A DNA stretch of 64,000 nt from Streptomyces sp. WMMB 322 (GTDB taxonomy: Bacteria > Actinomycetota > Actinomycetes > Streptomycetales > Streptomycetaceae): positions 86,228 to 150,227 of the forward strand of contig NZ_FMHI01000003.1 of the NCBI RefSeq assembly GCF_900090145.1, given 5' to 3'. Below, piece by piece: positions 54,524 to 63,314 of the stretch. Numbering within the stretch: position 1 is the first letter of the stretch; every line of letters starts with the position of its first letter. A model generated the notes under the pieces. The model saw only the letters and a list, made by a program, of their open reading frames with translations, was not told where the DNA came from and searched no databases. A program made the position numbers and the translations under genes.

Positions 54524-55006
54524 TCAAGGCCCGGCCGACTGACCTGGAACATTGGGCTCCGCTACGCCCGCGGCAGGCTCCGGAACGCCGGGCAGGGACT
54601 CGTCGCCCGCGGCGCTCCCGCCGTTGCCGGTGAGCCCCCGCCGGGCCGGTGAGACCCGCACGAAGGCCGATGTGCCGCGCGAGAGATCGTGACCGACCGA
54701 GGAGGCGGAGAGCTCCGCGGAGACGTAGTGCTGCCCGTCGCGCGCGGACTCCTGGATGCGGAACTGGCCGGTCACGATGACCGGTTCACCGACCATCACC
54801 GAGGACGCCACGTTCTCGGCCAGTCCCCTGCGGGCCCAGACCGTGTAGAAGCTCGTACCGGCGTCGGACCAGACGCGCTCCTGCGGGTCGAATCGCCGGA
54901 CCGTGCTGGCGAGCCTGAACCGGGCCAGCGGCACGCCCGACGCCGTCGTCCTGAACTCGACCCGCGTCGCGACGTTCCCCACGACCGTCACATGCGTCTC
55001 GTTCAT
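54524..55006 (-). CDS. ssbB: Single-stranded DNA-binding protein, SsbB-like
   Basis: A 160-residue SSB with an OB fold (residues 1-110): NETHVTVVGNVATRVEFR, SFYTVWARRGLAENV and VGEPVIVTGQFRIQE match the strand pattern. The C-terminal 50 residues are Pro/Gly/Ala-rich and do not end in the acidic DDDIPF tip of the main SSB (SsbA), the pattern known for SsbB. In S. coelicolor SsbB works in chromosome segregation during sporulation. ATG 55004-55006 follows GAGGGGG. It lies downstream of dynB on the same strand but is separated by a terminator-like hairpin. Confidence 0.92.
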   Translation of the reverse strand: MNETHVTVVGNVATRVEFRTTASGVPLARFRLASTVRRFDPQERVWSDAGTSFYTVWARRGLAENVASSVMVGEPVIVTGQFRIQESARDGQHYVSAELSASSVGHDLSRGTSAFVRVSPARRGLTGNGGSAAGDESLPGVPEPAAGVAEPNVPGQSAGP

Positions 55007-55120
55007 ACGCCCCCTCTTCAGAGCCTTCCGCGCCGGCATGACTGCGTTCCGGCAACTGGTCGCCCCCGGCGCTCGTCCCGCCGGGCTGGATCCAGCTTGC
55101 ACCGATCATGGAAACCACGG

Positions 55121-55152
55121 AAAAAACAGCTCTGAGCTGGGGAATACCCCAG
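55121..55152 (-). terminator. Terminator-like hairpins between dynB and ssbB
   Basis: Read on the minus strand: CTGGGG-TATT-CCCCAG (55147-55152 with 55137-55142 on plus), then CAGCT-CAG-AGCTG (55127-55139) directly followed by TTTTTT (55121-55126). The two hairpins overlap and could exclude each other. A hairpin with a T-run is rare in this window. Confidence 0.6.
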
Positions 55153-55154
55153 AG

Positions 55155-55164
55155 TTGTGGACAA
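55155..55164 (-). promoter_or_regulatory. Perfect DnaA box between dynB and ssbB
   Basis: TTGTCCACAA on the minus strand, containing the Streptomyces DnaA box TTGTCCACA. It is single, 150 bases upstream of ssbB, and just upstream of the hairpins. A regulatory role for DnaA at ssbB would be inference. Confidence 0.5.
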
Positions 55165-55251
55165 CAGGGTCACCCACACAAGGTGTCAACCGGCTCTGGA
55201 GGACGGTGCCGGAACTCGTGCGGCGACCCACCGGGCCCCGGCCCCGCCCCG

Positions 55252-57651
55252 CTACAGCGTCGCGCCGTCGCCCGCGGCGATGACGTACTGCTCGCGCACC
55301 TCCCGGTAGCGCAGCAGCTCCGCGGCGACGGGTTCCAGCACATGCACCTGACCGCACCCCGTCACCAGCCGCCTCAGCCGCCACTCCTCACGCCTGCCGT
55401 GCTCGGCCGCGGGACCGCGGGCGGCGAACCTGCATCCCCACGACAGGAGCGAACCGGCGAGCACGCCTCCGAGGAGGAGCGCGACGCCCACCCACTGTGC
55501 GACGAGATCCACTCCCAGCATGATGCCCGCCAGACACCCCGCGCCCGCCAACTGGGCCAGCAGCAGGATGAGTTGCGCCACGAGCGCGAGGTTCCACCAG
55601 AACGGGCGGCGGGGCGCCGCCGGGCCCGCCGCCTCCGGTGCCCCCGCCTCCGCGTACTCGGCCTTCCTGTTTCCGGACGCCCCGCCGTGGGACCTCCAGC
55701 CGTCCGGCTCCGTCCCCTCGCGCAGCATCTCGTCCAGCGCCTCGGGCAGTCCGGCGGCGCCACGCCAGGCGGCGTCCCGCACCGACCTCCGCCAGGTCTC
55801 GGGCAGCCCGGACGCTGCCTGGTCGACCACCGTGCGCACCGCGTGGGCGACGACGGGCCGCGCCACCCGGTGCGGGGCACCACCGCCCGCCGGCGCCCCG
55901 GGCACGGCCGAGGTGTCCTCGTCGACCCCGTACTGCTCGAGCACCTCGCCGGGCACGTCGAGGTGCTCGTCACCGTGCGGCTCACCGGCTGCGCCGCGGG
56001 AGTCGACGCCGGAGGCGCCGCCCGGAGCCTCAACGGAGACGTCGCCGCCCCCGGCCGCGGACTCCGCGGCGGGGCCGGTGCTCCCCGCCGCCGCGAGCTC
56101 CGCGGCCTTCTTGCGGGAGCGGCGCGCCTCGCAGCGGTACCGCAGCTGCGCCCACGGGGTTCCGCAGGCACGCTCGGCACGCCGCAGCCACGCCCGTTCA
56201 GCGGCCTGTCCTGCGACCACCGCACCTGCCGCGCGGGCGAGTTGGTCGGAGAAGACCTCCCGCACGTCCTCCGTGAGGCCCGCCGGGGAGTTCGCCGCAG
56301 TCACAGGTCCCGTCGTCTCGTACGACGGCCTCAGCCGCTGCACCACGACGTCCAGGTCGGCGCTCAGCCGCAGCGAGGCGGCCCTGCGCTCGGCCACGAA
56401 AGCGGCGAGTTCCTTGCGGAGTTCGTCGATCCCCTCCCCGGCCAGCGCCGATGCCGCCAGAACGCGCGCGCCCGGCTCGCCGTGCTCACCGAGGGCCATG
56501 CCGTCCTCGTCCAGAAGCCGCCGCAGATCGTTGAGGACGGCGCCCGTCGCGTCGCCGGGCAGCCGGTCGGTCTGGTTCAGGACGATGAACGTGACCTCGG
56601 CGTATCCGGCCAGGGGGCGCAGGTAGCGCTCGTGCAGCACGGCGTCCGCGTACTTCTCGGGGTCGACCACCCACACGACCGCGTCGACGAGCCGCAGCAG
56701 CCGCTCCACTTGTTCCCGGTGACCCTCCGCCGCCGAGTCGTGATCGGGGAGGTCGATGAGGACGAGCCCTTCGAGTTCGCTGCGCGCCCCCTCGTCGATC
56801 CGCCCTCTCCAGTCGGACTCCGGGCGCATCAGGCGGCGCGTGGACGGCGGGATGCCGAGACGGTCCAGGAGTCCGTCGGCGGGGCCCGCTCCGGGCACCT
56901 CCCAGGAACAGGCGACGGGGGTGGCCGTCGTCGGCCGGCGCATGCCGGCCTGCGACAGACGCGTTCCGGCGAGGGCGTTGAAGACGGACGACTTGCCGCT
57001 TCCCGTGGCCCCCGCGATCGCTACGGTGGTGTATCTGCGGGAGAGCCGCTCGCGTGCGTCGGCGGCGTCGAGTACGCGGTCGGCCTCTGCGAGCAGCTGC
57101 CTGGGAAGGCGCGTTCTCGACAGGTCGACAAGTCTCCGCAGTGCCGTCATACGGCGGCCCAGTTCGCTCTGCTCGCCCGACGCCCGGCTCTCGTACACCT
57201 CGCGGGGGTGCGTGTCCCTCATCGGCCAGCCCGTCACAGCCTGGTCCGGCACTTTCAGGGAAGACTCCCGGGCCCCGGCGGCAGCGCCCGTGTCCTCACC
57301 ACCGCGTCCTGCGGAGCTCCGTCCGCCCGCCAGGTCCTCCTGCGTTTCCGGCTCGGGTTCCGCCCCCCACAGCGCGGCCCTCGACCGTCCCTGGCGCTCG
57401 CCGGGGGCCGCCGCCCCGCGGGCCCGGCGGGCGATCAGCCCGTCGTCCCAGGCCCGCTCCTCGCCCGCGCCCGCGGCCTCGTTGCCCTCGCCCGCTTCGC
57501 CGGAGCCGTGCGGCCCGGCGGCCGGGGCGGGTTCCGTGGCCTGTTCGGCGCCGTGTCCCGGACCGCGCTCCGGGGCGTGGGACGCGGGAGCGACCTGTTC
57601 CTCATCGCACGTGCCGTCGGCCCGGACATCCGCTGTGGACACTTCGGTCAC
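55252..57651 (-). CDS. dynB: Dynamin-like GTPase DynB (membrane)
   Basis: A 799-residue GTPase. Residues 1-150 are disordered and Glu/Ala/Gly-rich. The GTPase domain has G1 GATGSGKSS near residue 215, G3 as DLPDHDS, and G4 as NQTDR. Helical regions follow, then two adjacent hydrophobic segments near residues 690-750 ([17 protein letters not shown] and [16 protein letters not shown]) and a basic C-terminus. In S. venezuelae DynB, a membrane dynamin with two transmembrane segments, pairs with DynA to stabilise FtsZ ladders in sporulation septa. GTG 57649-57651 overlaps the dynA stop as GTGA, and CGGAGAG precedes it. Confidence 0.85.
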   Translation of the reverse strand: MTEVSTADVRADGTCDEEQVAPASHAPERGPGHGAEQATEPAPAAGPHGSGEAGEGNEAAGAGEERAWDDGLIARRARGAAAPGERQGRSRAALWGAEPEPETQEDLAGGRSSAGRGGEDTGAAAGARESSLKVPDQAVTGWPMRDTHPREVYESRASGEQSELGRRMTALRRLVDLSRTRLPRQLLAEADRVLDAADARERLSRRYTTVAIAGATGSGKSSVFNALAGTRLSQAGMRRPTTATPVACSWEVPGAGPADGLLDRLGIPPSTRRLMRPESDWRGRIDEGARSELEGLVLIDLPDHDSAAEGHREQVERLLRLVDAVVWVVDPEKYADAVLHERYLRPLAGYAEVTFIVLNQTDRLPGDATGAVLNDLRRLLDEDGMALGEHGEPGARVLAASALAGEGIDELRKELAAFVAERRAASLRLSADLDVVVQRLRPSYETTGPVTAANSPAGLTEDVREVFSDQLARAAGAVVAGQAAERAWLRRAERACGTPWAQLRYRCEARRSRKKAAELAAAGSTGPAAESAAGGGDVSVEAPGGASGVDSRGAAGEPHGDEHLDVPGEVLEQYGVDEDTSAVPGAPAGGGAPHRVARPVVAHAVRTVVDQAASGLPETWRRSVRDAAWRGAAGLPEALDEMLREGTEPDGWRSHGGASGNRKAEYAEAGAPEAAGPAAPRRPFWWNLALVAQLILLLAQLAGAGCLAGIMLGVDLVAQWVGVALLLGGVLAGSLLSWGCRFAARGPAAEHGRREEWRLRRLVTGCGQVHVLEPVAAELLRYREVREQYVIAAGDGATL

Positions 57652-59396
57652 CTCTCCGTCTGCGACTGCGAGAACTTCCGTGCTTCGGACCCCGACCGCG
57701 CCGCCGCCTCCGCCTTGCGCAGCACCGACAGCGCGGCGATGAGCTCGACCTGCGGTTCCGGCCCGGCCTCGAGCGCGTCCAGCGGTGCCAGACGCGTGTC
57801 GCGCTCCCCGTACAGCGCCCTCTCGACGTACGTCGCCAGCAGCCGGATGCCGCACTCGCGCAGACGCCGGGCGCTCGGCTCCCCGAACGCGCCCGCGAGG
57901 CTGCGGTACGCGCCGGCGGCCTGGCCTCCGCCCACGAGCGCCGTGGCAAGCATCGCCGCGGCCTCCTCCGCGTCGCGCCCGAATCCGTGGTCCACGGCGC
58001 GCGCTTCCTCCTCGCACAGTTCCTCCAGGCAGCGGCGCCAGCGCCGTACGAGCAGGTTCATCCGGCCCCGTCCGTCGGCGGCGTCCTGACCGGCCCCCCT
58101 GCCCCGTACCGCCTGTCCGGTGGCGATGGCCGTGATCTCGGCGCCGGGTGTGGCCGGGTCCTGGCGCCACGCGTCGGCCACGCGTTCGTCGGCCGCTGCG
58201 ACGGAGGAGGCGAGGAGCGTGGTCAGCGCCGTCTCGAAGGCGTCCAGCACCTCCTCGGCGCGGCTGTCGACGGGAAATCCGCGCCAGATCGCGGCAGCGT
58301 CGCCGGCGAGGAGTTCACCGACCGCGATGTTCCGGCGCACCCGCACTCTGGCTTCCTCGTAGGCCTCGTCGATGTGCCCGGTCAGCCGCATCGCGGCGGC
58401 GTGCTGCGCGGCCGAGGCGTTCGCCAGCGACGCGACGCGCGAGCGCAGCGAAGCGAGTGCCCCCGCCGCGGTCCGGCGCCCCGCCACTGCGCGCGCCGCC
58501 GGGTCGAGGGCCCGCTGCGTCAGCCAGTTGCGCAGGCCGGCGACGGCGGTGGCCGGGAGCAGGCCCGAGCCCGCCGCGGATTCCGGCAGTTCGGGGACGG
58601 TGAAGCGCGGAACGTCCGCCAGGCCCTCGCGGATCAGCAGCGACCCGTACTGGCGTGCCACGTCGGAGGCGATCTGGTGCGGCACCCGGTCCAGGACGGT
58701 GACGAGCGTGACGTCGTACTCCCGCGCGGTGCGCAGCAGATGCCACGGCACCGCGTCCGCGTAGCGAGCGGCGGTCGTCACCAGCACCCAGATGTCGGCG
58801 GCGCAGAGAAGTTCGGCCGCGAGGTCGCGGTTGGAGGCGACGAGGGAGTCGATGTCGGGAGCGTCGAGCAGCGCGAGGCCGGGCGGGAGGGCGGTGTCGG
58901 TCTCGATGCGCAGGGGGCGCTCGGCCTCTTCCTCCGGGCCTTCGCCGGTGCCGAGCAACTCCTCGGCCGAGCAGCCCAGCACGTCGTCGTCGGGACCGGC
59001 CGCGGGCCCGTCCTGACGTGGCATCCAAACGCGGCTGAGGCGGGGCAGGACGCGCTGCCCCGCGAACCAGTGCTCGTCCTCGGGATGGCAGACGAGCACG
59101 GGCGTACGCGTCGTGGGACGCAGCACGCCCGCCTCGCTGACCCTGCGCCCCACGAGCGAGTTGACGAGTGTCGATTTTCCGGCGCCCGTGGAACCGCCGA
59201 CCACCGCGAGCAGCGGCGCCTTCGGGGCACGCAGTCTGGGCATGAGGTAGTCGTCGAGCTGGGCGAGGAGTTCGTCCCGGCAGCGGCTCGCGCGGTCTGC
59301 CCCGGGGAGCGGCAACGGAAAGCGTGCGGCGGCGACGCCCTCGCGGAGCGCCGACAGTGCGTCGAGCAGTTCAGGCCGTACGTTCAAGATCGCCAC
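57648..59396 (-). CDS. dynA: Dynamin-like GTPase DynA
   Basis: A 582-residue GTPase: G1 [10 protein letters not shown] near residue 68, G3 DAPDIDS near residue 180, and LDRVP at the G4 place where NKxD/NQxD is usual. The remaining 380 residues are helical with heptad-like stretches and no membrane helix. It matches the soluble partner of the Streptomyces dynamin pair (DynA/DynB), which together stabilise Z-rings during sporulation septation. GTG 59394-59396 gives [10 protein letters not shown]; no clear ribosome-binding site is visible and a short inverted repeat sits on the start region. Coupled to dynB by a GTGA overlap. Confidence 0.82.
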   Translation of the reverse strand: MAILNVRPELLDALSALREGVAAARFPLPLPGADRASRCRDELLAQLDDYLMPRLRAPKAPLLAVVGGSTGAGKSTLVNSLVGRRVSEAGVLRPTTRTPVLVCHPEDEHWFAGQRVLPRLSRVWMPRQDGPAAGPDDDVLGCSAEELLGTGEGPEEEAERPLRIETDTALPPGLALLDAPDIDSLVASNRDLAAELLCAADIWVLVTTAARYADAVPWHLLRTAREYDVTLVTVLDRVPHQIASDVARQYGSLLIREGLADVPRFTVPELPESAAGSGLLPATAVAGLRNWLTQRALDPAARAVAGRRTAAGALASLRSRVASLANASAAQHAAAMRLTGHIDEAYEEARVRVRRNIAVGELLAGDAAAIWRGFPVDSRAEEVLDAFETALTTLLASSVAAADERVADAWRQDPATPGAEITAIATGQAVRGRGAGQDAADGRGRMNLLVRRWRRCLEELCEEEARAVDHGFGRDAEEAAAMLATALVGGGQAAGAYRSLAGAFGEPSARRLRECGIRLLATYVERALYGERDTRLAPLDALEAGPEPQVELIAALSVLRKAEAAARSGSEARKFSQSQTER

Positions 59397-59397
59397 A

Positions 59398-59412
59398 TGG
59401 GCAGAATGCCCA
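59398..59412. promoter_or_regulatory. Inverted repeat overlapping the dynA translation start
   Basis: TGGGCA-gaa-TGCCCA, two bases upstream of the dynA GTG. As RNA it can form a six-pair hairpin where a ribosome-binding site would be; as DNA it could be an operator. Confidence 0.35.
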
Positions 59413-59737
59413 AATTTGATTCCTTTTTGAAGCGTATCCACGGTTCTGCGCGGCAAAAACAATCGGTTTCGGGCGCGAAGGGAGCCATTCGCACCATGTG
59501 ACCCACAGGTCGAGCCCGTCCCGACCGGCGCAGCCATAACGACTGAGCAACACCCGTGCGGCTCACAGCGAAAACCGCTGCACGAATCGCACCAGCCTGC
59601 GATTATCGGGAGCGCTTCACCGAACCTCCACAAGGTGTCGCGGACGTGAAGCACGCAGCGCCAGCCACGGGGGCCCCTATCCTTGACCGGGCCACGGTCG
59701 CCCTGAGGCACGCCCACCCTCCGCGACCGACAGACCG

Positions 59738-59810
59738 GCCCCCGTAGCTCAGTGGATAGAGCAGGCGCCTTCTAAGCGCTTGGCCGCAGGTTCGAGTCCT
59801 GCCGGGGGCG
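59738..59810 (+). tRNA. tRNA-Arg (anticodon TCT)
   Basis: The acceptor GCCCCCG pairs with CGGGGGC. The D-arm GCTC/GAGC, the anticodon arm GGCGC-CTTCTAA-GCGCT (anticodon TCT) and the T-loop TTCGAGT are complete. 73 bases, no encoded CCA. Strong terminator ten bases downstream. Confidence 0.97.
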
Positions 59811-59819
59811 CACGCGAAC

Positions 59820-59851
59820 GCCGTCCTCTACGCACGTAGAGGACGGCTTTT
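59820..59851 (+). terminator. Intrinsic terminator of tRNA-Arg
   Basis: GCCGTCCTCTAC (59820-59831) pairs with GTAGAGGACGGC (59836-59847), four-base loop and TTTT after it. Confidence 0.9.
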
Positions 59852-59984
59852 CACTGGTCATGTGCGGTGGCGGGCACCCGTCGACGGGCTCCGGCAGATC
59901 AGACCCGCCGCGGCCGGGGACCGGAGCGCGGGCACGGGTCGTCAGCGCGTGACCGCCTCGCCGCCCCGGTTTCCGGCCGGTGTG

Positions 59985-61319
59985 CTACTCGCGGGCCAGC
60001 CAGTCCAGCGCCACCGCGGCGGTCCAGGACTGGTTGGCGCTGCCCAACTGCTCACCGGTGAACGGCTCGTAGTACTCCCCGAAGGCCAGATCGCCCAGCT
60101 GGCGCAGCGACTCGGCGCGGAAGGACTCGGCCAGAGAGCCGGCGCCGTGCCGGGACAGCGCCCAGCACATCAGCCAGGTCATCACCGACCACTGCGGGCC
60201 GCGCCAGTAGGAGCGGGGTTTGAAGTCGGCGCTGTGAGGGGCGGTGGAGGGCGGGACGGCGTACCGCAGCCGGGGGTGACCGCACCACTGCTCACCTGTG
60301 ATGAGGTCGAGTTGGCGGCGCGTCACCTCGTCGTCCCCGCCGCTGATCAGGGGGGCGAAGCCGGCGATGGTCCGGGCGTCCACCCACTCGTCCGTCGCGA
60401 CGTTGTGGTCCCGGGCGAGCCCGGTGCCGGGGGAGACGGAAGACAGCACGCCCGTGCGGAACCTGGCGGCCAGCGACCGCAGTTCGGCCGCGTCGTCGCC
60501 GCGGCCGAGTCCGTCGCCGAGTTCGGCGAGGACGTCGCTGGCCACCGCCATGATGGCGGACATGAACACATCGGTCATGCGGAAGTCGGTGACCTCGCGC
60601 ACCTTCTCGTCGTCGTAGTCGACCTCCCGCATCTGCCGTACCAGCCACAAATAGCGCTGGTACTCGGCGTCCGTCGGGCGTTGGCCGGCGTCGGCGATGT
60701 GTGCGAGGTCGTGACGGCGCAGCACCGGCGTCTCTCCCGTGGGCCGGATCGCGGAGTACGCGGCGTCCCAGCGGGGGGAGTTGTCCATGCCGGACTCCCA
60801 GCCGTGGTGGATCTCCAGCAGCCCGCGCTGCCCGGGGTCGCGCACCCGGGCGAGCCAGCGGTGCCAGGCAAGCCACTGGTCGAAGGTACGGGCCACGAAC
60901 GCCTCGGCCTGCTCGCGGGCGGCTCCGCCGAGCCGCCGCCCGGCCTGGAGCACCCGCTGGACGGCGATGGCGTGCACCGGGGGCTGGCAGATGCCCGAGG
61001 TCTCGATATCCGTCGGTGCTGCGGCGGCCCTGCGGCTGTCCCAGACGTCCGGTCCGGGGAAGTAGTCGGTGCCGGGGGCGAACACGATGTGCGGGACCAT
61101 GCCGGTGGACCACTGGGCGGCCAGCAACGTCTCGAGTTCGGCGACGGCCCGTGGGACGGAGACCGTGGCCAGGCCGATGGAGACGAACGCGGCGTCCCAG
61201 CTCCACTGATGGGGATAGAGCTTGGGGGCCGCTGTGGTGAGCGTCCCGGTGTCGTTGGCGCGCAGCACGTAGGCGGCGTGAGCGGCCAGGCGGGGTCCGG
61301 ATTCGGTCGGGGCAGCCAC
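59985..61319 (-). CDS. GH63-family glucosylglycerate hydrolase-like enzyme
   Basis: A 444-residue (alpha/alpha)6-barrel hydrolase. It follows the mycobacterial glucosylglycerate hydrolase (GgH, GH63) along nearly its whole length: WSWDAAFVSIGLA, GMVPHIVFA, YFPGP, SGICQPPVHAIAVQR, GWESGMDNSPRWD (the Asp here is the expected catalytic acid), SYWRGPQW, and EYYEPFTGE (Glu expected as base). GgH releases glucose and glycerate from the compatible solute glucosylglycerate; mannosylglycerate is another GH63 substrate. GTG 61317-61319 lies one base after the ABC ATPase stop with GGAGG upstream, so it is the last gene of an importer operon. Confidence 0.85.
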   Translation of the reverse strand: MAAPTESGPRLAAHAAYVLRANDTGTLTTAAPKLYPHQWSWDAAFVSIGLATVSVPRAVAELETLLAAQWSTGMVPHIVFAPGTDYFPGPDVWDSRRAAAAPTDIETSGICQPPVHAIAVQRVLQAGRRLGGAAREQAEAFVARTFDQWLAWHRWLARVRDPGQRGLLEIHHGWESGMDNSPRWDAAYSAIRPTGETPVLRRHDLAHIADAGQRPTDAEYQRYLWLVRQMREVDYDDEKVREVTDFRMTDVFMSAIMAVASDVLAELGDGLGRGDDAAELRSLAARFRTGVLSSVSPGTGLARDHNVATDEWVDARTIAGFAPLISGGDDEVTRRQLDLITGEQWCGHPRLRYAVPPSTAPHSADFKPRSYWRGPQWSVMTWLMCWALSRHGAGSLAESFRAESLRQLGDLAFGEYYEPFTGEQLGSANQSWTAAVALDWLARE

Positions 61320-61320
61320 G

Positions 61321-62424
61321 TCAGGCGTCCTCCAGCAGTAGTGAGCTCTCGGGGTCGTACGCGCGCAGGTGCGCGGGGGGCAGGGTCAGGAACACCCGCG
61401 AGCCCGGTTCGGCGCGGAAGGTGGCGGGGGCCTGGACCTTCACCTCGTGTCCGGCCAGCCGGACGGTGAGCAGGACTGCGGAGCCGGTCGGCTCGACGAC
61501 CTCGACGTCGGCGGGAAGCGCACCGCCCGTCCCCGGGTCGGCGGTGATGCCGATGTTCTCGGCGCGCACGCCCATCAGCACCGGTCGGCCGGCGAAGGAC
61601 GCGAGGTGGCCCGGGGCGGGCCAGCTCATCTCGCCGAGCGTCAGCCGGGACGTCGCGCCCGCGTCGGGCGGGCCGTCCGCCACCCGGACCGGGAGGAAGT
61701 TCATCGGGGGTGCGCCGAGGAACCCGCCCACGAAGCTGTCGGACGGCCGGTCGTAGACGTCGATGGGGCTGCCCAGCTGGGCGATGCGGCCCTCGCGCAT
61801 CACCGCCACCCGGTCGCCGAGTGAGAGGGCCTCGGCCTGGTCGTGGGTGACGTAGACGGTGGTGGTGCCTATCTGCTGCACGATCCGCTTGAACTCGGAC
61901 CGGAACTGGAGGCGGAGCAGGGCGTCGAGGTTGGAGAGCGGTTCGTCCATGAGCAGCACGTCGGCGTCGACGACGATGGCGCGGGCCACCGCGACTCGCT
62001 GGCGCTGCCCGCCGGAGAGCTGGGAGGGGTAGCGGTCCAGGTAGTCGCCGAGGTTCAGCAGTTCGGCGGCGCGGGCCACCCGCTTCGCGATCTCCGCCTT
62101 GGGCACCTTGGCGATCGCGAGGCCGAAGCCGATGTTCTGCCGGACCCGCATGTGCGGAAATATGGCGTAGGACTGGAAGACCATCGAGATGTTGCGCCGG
62201 CGGGCGGGCACCTGGGTCACGTCCCTGCCGCCGATGCTGATGGTGCCGGCGTCCGGGCTCTCCAGTCCGGCGATCATGCGCAGCAGGGTGGTCTTTCCAC
62301 AACCGCTCGGACCGACCAGGACCAGCAGCTCGCCGTCGGCGACGTCGAGGGTGACGTCGTCGGTGGCCGGCCGGCTGGTGCCGGGGTAGGTCTTCCGGAT
62401 GCCGCGCAGGTGTATGTCGGTCAT
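61321..62424 (-). CDS. Sugar ABC transporter ATP-binding protein (MalK/UgpC type)
   Basis: A 367-residue ATPase of the carbohydrate importer class: Walker A GPSGCGKTT (residue 38), FQSYAIFPH, signature LSGGQRQRV, Walker B VLLMDEPLSNLD, H-loop VTHDQAEAL, and a C-terminal TOBE domain (about 240-360). Many Streptomyces sugar importers share the unlinked ATPase MsiK; this operon carries its own. ATG 62422-62424, eight bases after the second permease stop. It energises the permeases at 62433 and 63311. Confidence 0.93.
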   Translation of the reverse strand: MTDIHLRGIRKTYPGTSRPATDDVTLDVADGELLVLVGPSGCGKTTLLRMIAGLESPDAGTISIGGRDVTQVPARRRNISMVFQSYAIFPHMRVRQNIGFGLAIAKVPKAEIAKRVARAAELLNLGDYLDRYPSQLSGGQRQRVAVARAIVVDADVLLMDEPLSNLDALLRLQFRSEFKRIVQQIGTTTVYVTHDQAEALSLGDRVAVMREGRIAQLGSPIDVYDRPSDSFVGGFLGAPPMNFLPVRVADGPPDAGATSRLTLGEMSWPAPGHLASFAGRPVLMGVRAENIGITADPGTGGALPADVEVVEPTGSAVLLTVRLAGHEVKVQAPATFRAEPGSRVFLTLPPAHLRAYDPESSLLLEDA

Positions 62425-62432
62425 GTCGTTCC

Positions 62433-63314
62433 TTAACGGAGGGTCGTGCCCCACATGTTCAGCAGGTACCGGCGCATCAGCGCGATGAACAGCAGCGCGG
62501 GGATGACGAGGGCGAAGCCGCCGGCGTACCGGTACGTGAGAGGTGAGTTGTTGAGCGCACTGAGCACCTGGGCGGGCAGTGTGCGGCGGTCGAGGGTGAG
62601 GATGGAGGCGCCGAGGACCTCGTTCCAGGAGGTGACGAACGTGAACAGCGCCGCCGCCGCGATGCCGGGCAGGGCCTGCGGCAGCACCACGCGGGAGAAG
62701 GCCGCGAGCGGTGAGGCCCCGAAGACGGTCGCCGCCTCTTCGTGGTCGCGGGGCACCGCCACGAAGACCGAGGTGGTGATCAGCACGGTGGTGGGCAGCG
62801 CCAGAGCGGTGTGCAGCAGCGTCACGGCATAAGTCGAGTCGTACAGCCCGGTGTTGAGGAACATCTGCGCCAGCGGGACGGAGAGCACGACGATCGGCAG
62901 CGCCCGGGTCAGCAGCATGAACAGCTGGTACGCGTCGCGCCCCCTGAAGGCGTAGCGGGCCAGGGCGTAGCCGGCCGGGACGCCCAGCACCAGGGACAGC
63001 ACCAGCGAGGCCAGACCGACCTGGAGGGAGTTCGTCAGACCGGCCACCACGCCGGTGGAGTTGAGGAACGCCTCCATCGTGGTCGTCGACAGGTCGGTGG
63101 GCAGCAGCGAGAGCGGGAACGCGTCGAGCGTCTCGGGGGTCGAGAACGCGGCCAGCGTGATCAGGTAGAGCGGTGCCGTCATCGCCAGCGAGACGACGAC
63201 GCAGGCGACGTGCAGGGCGACCCGGGGACGGCGCCGCGGCGGTCCCGGCCCGTCCGTGGTCGGCGGCCCGGCGGCGGACCGGGTGGCTTCGGCTTCGGAG
63301 TGCTGGAGTGTCAT
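62433..63314 (-). CDS. Sugar ABC transporter permease (MalG type)
   Basis: A 293-residue permease with six hydrophobic helices and the cytoplasmic EAA motif EEAATVFGASPLAAFSRVVLP near residue 205, which contacts the ATPase. N-terminal 35 residues are polar; the C-terminal end GFALVIPALLFIALMRRYLL is typical of the MalG branch. ATG 63312-63314 overlaps the stop of the first permease (ATGA), and ATPase follows eight bases later. Confidence 0.93.
   Translation of the reverse strand: MTLQHSEAEATRSAAGPPTTDGPGPPRRRPRVALHVACVVVSLAMTAPLYLITLAAFSTPETLDAFPLSLLPTDLSTTTMEAFLNSTGVVAGLTNSLQVGLASLVLSLVLGVPAGYALARYAFRGRDAYQLFMLLTRALPIVVLSVPLAQMFLNTGLYDSTYAVTLLHTALALPTTVLITTSVFVAVPRDHEEAATVFGASPLAAFSRVVLPQALPGIAAAALFTFVTSWNEVLGASILTLDRRTLPAQVLSALNNSPLTYRYAGGFALVIPALLFIALMRRYLLNMWGTTLR

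Noticed and set aside
59738..59851. tRNA-Arg as an attachment site for an integrated element
   Set aside because: No integrase gene and no second copy of the tRNA 3' end were seen in the following 4 kb; the downstream genes look like ordinary metabolism.
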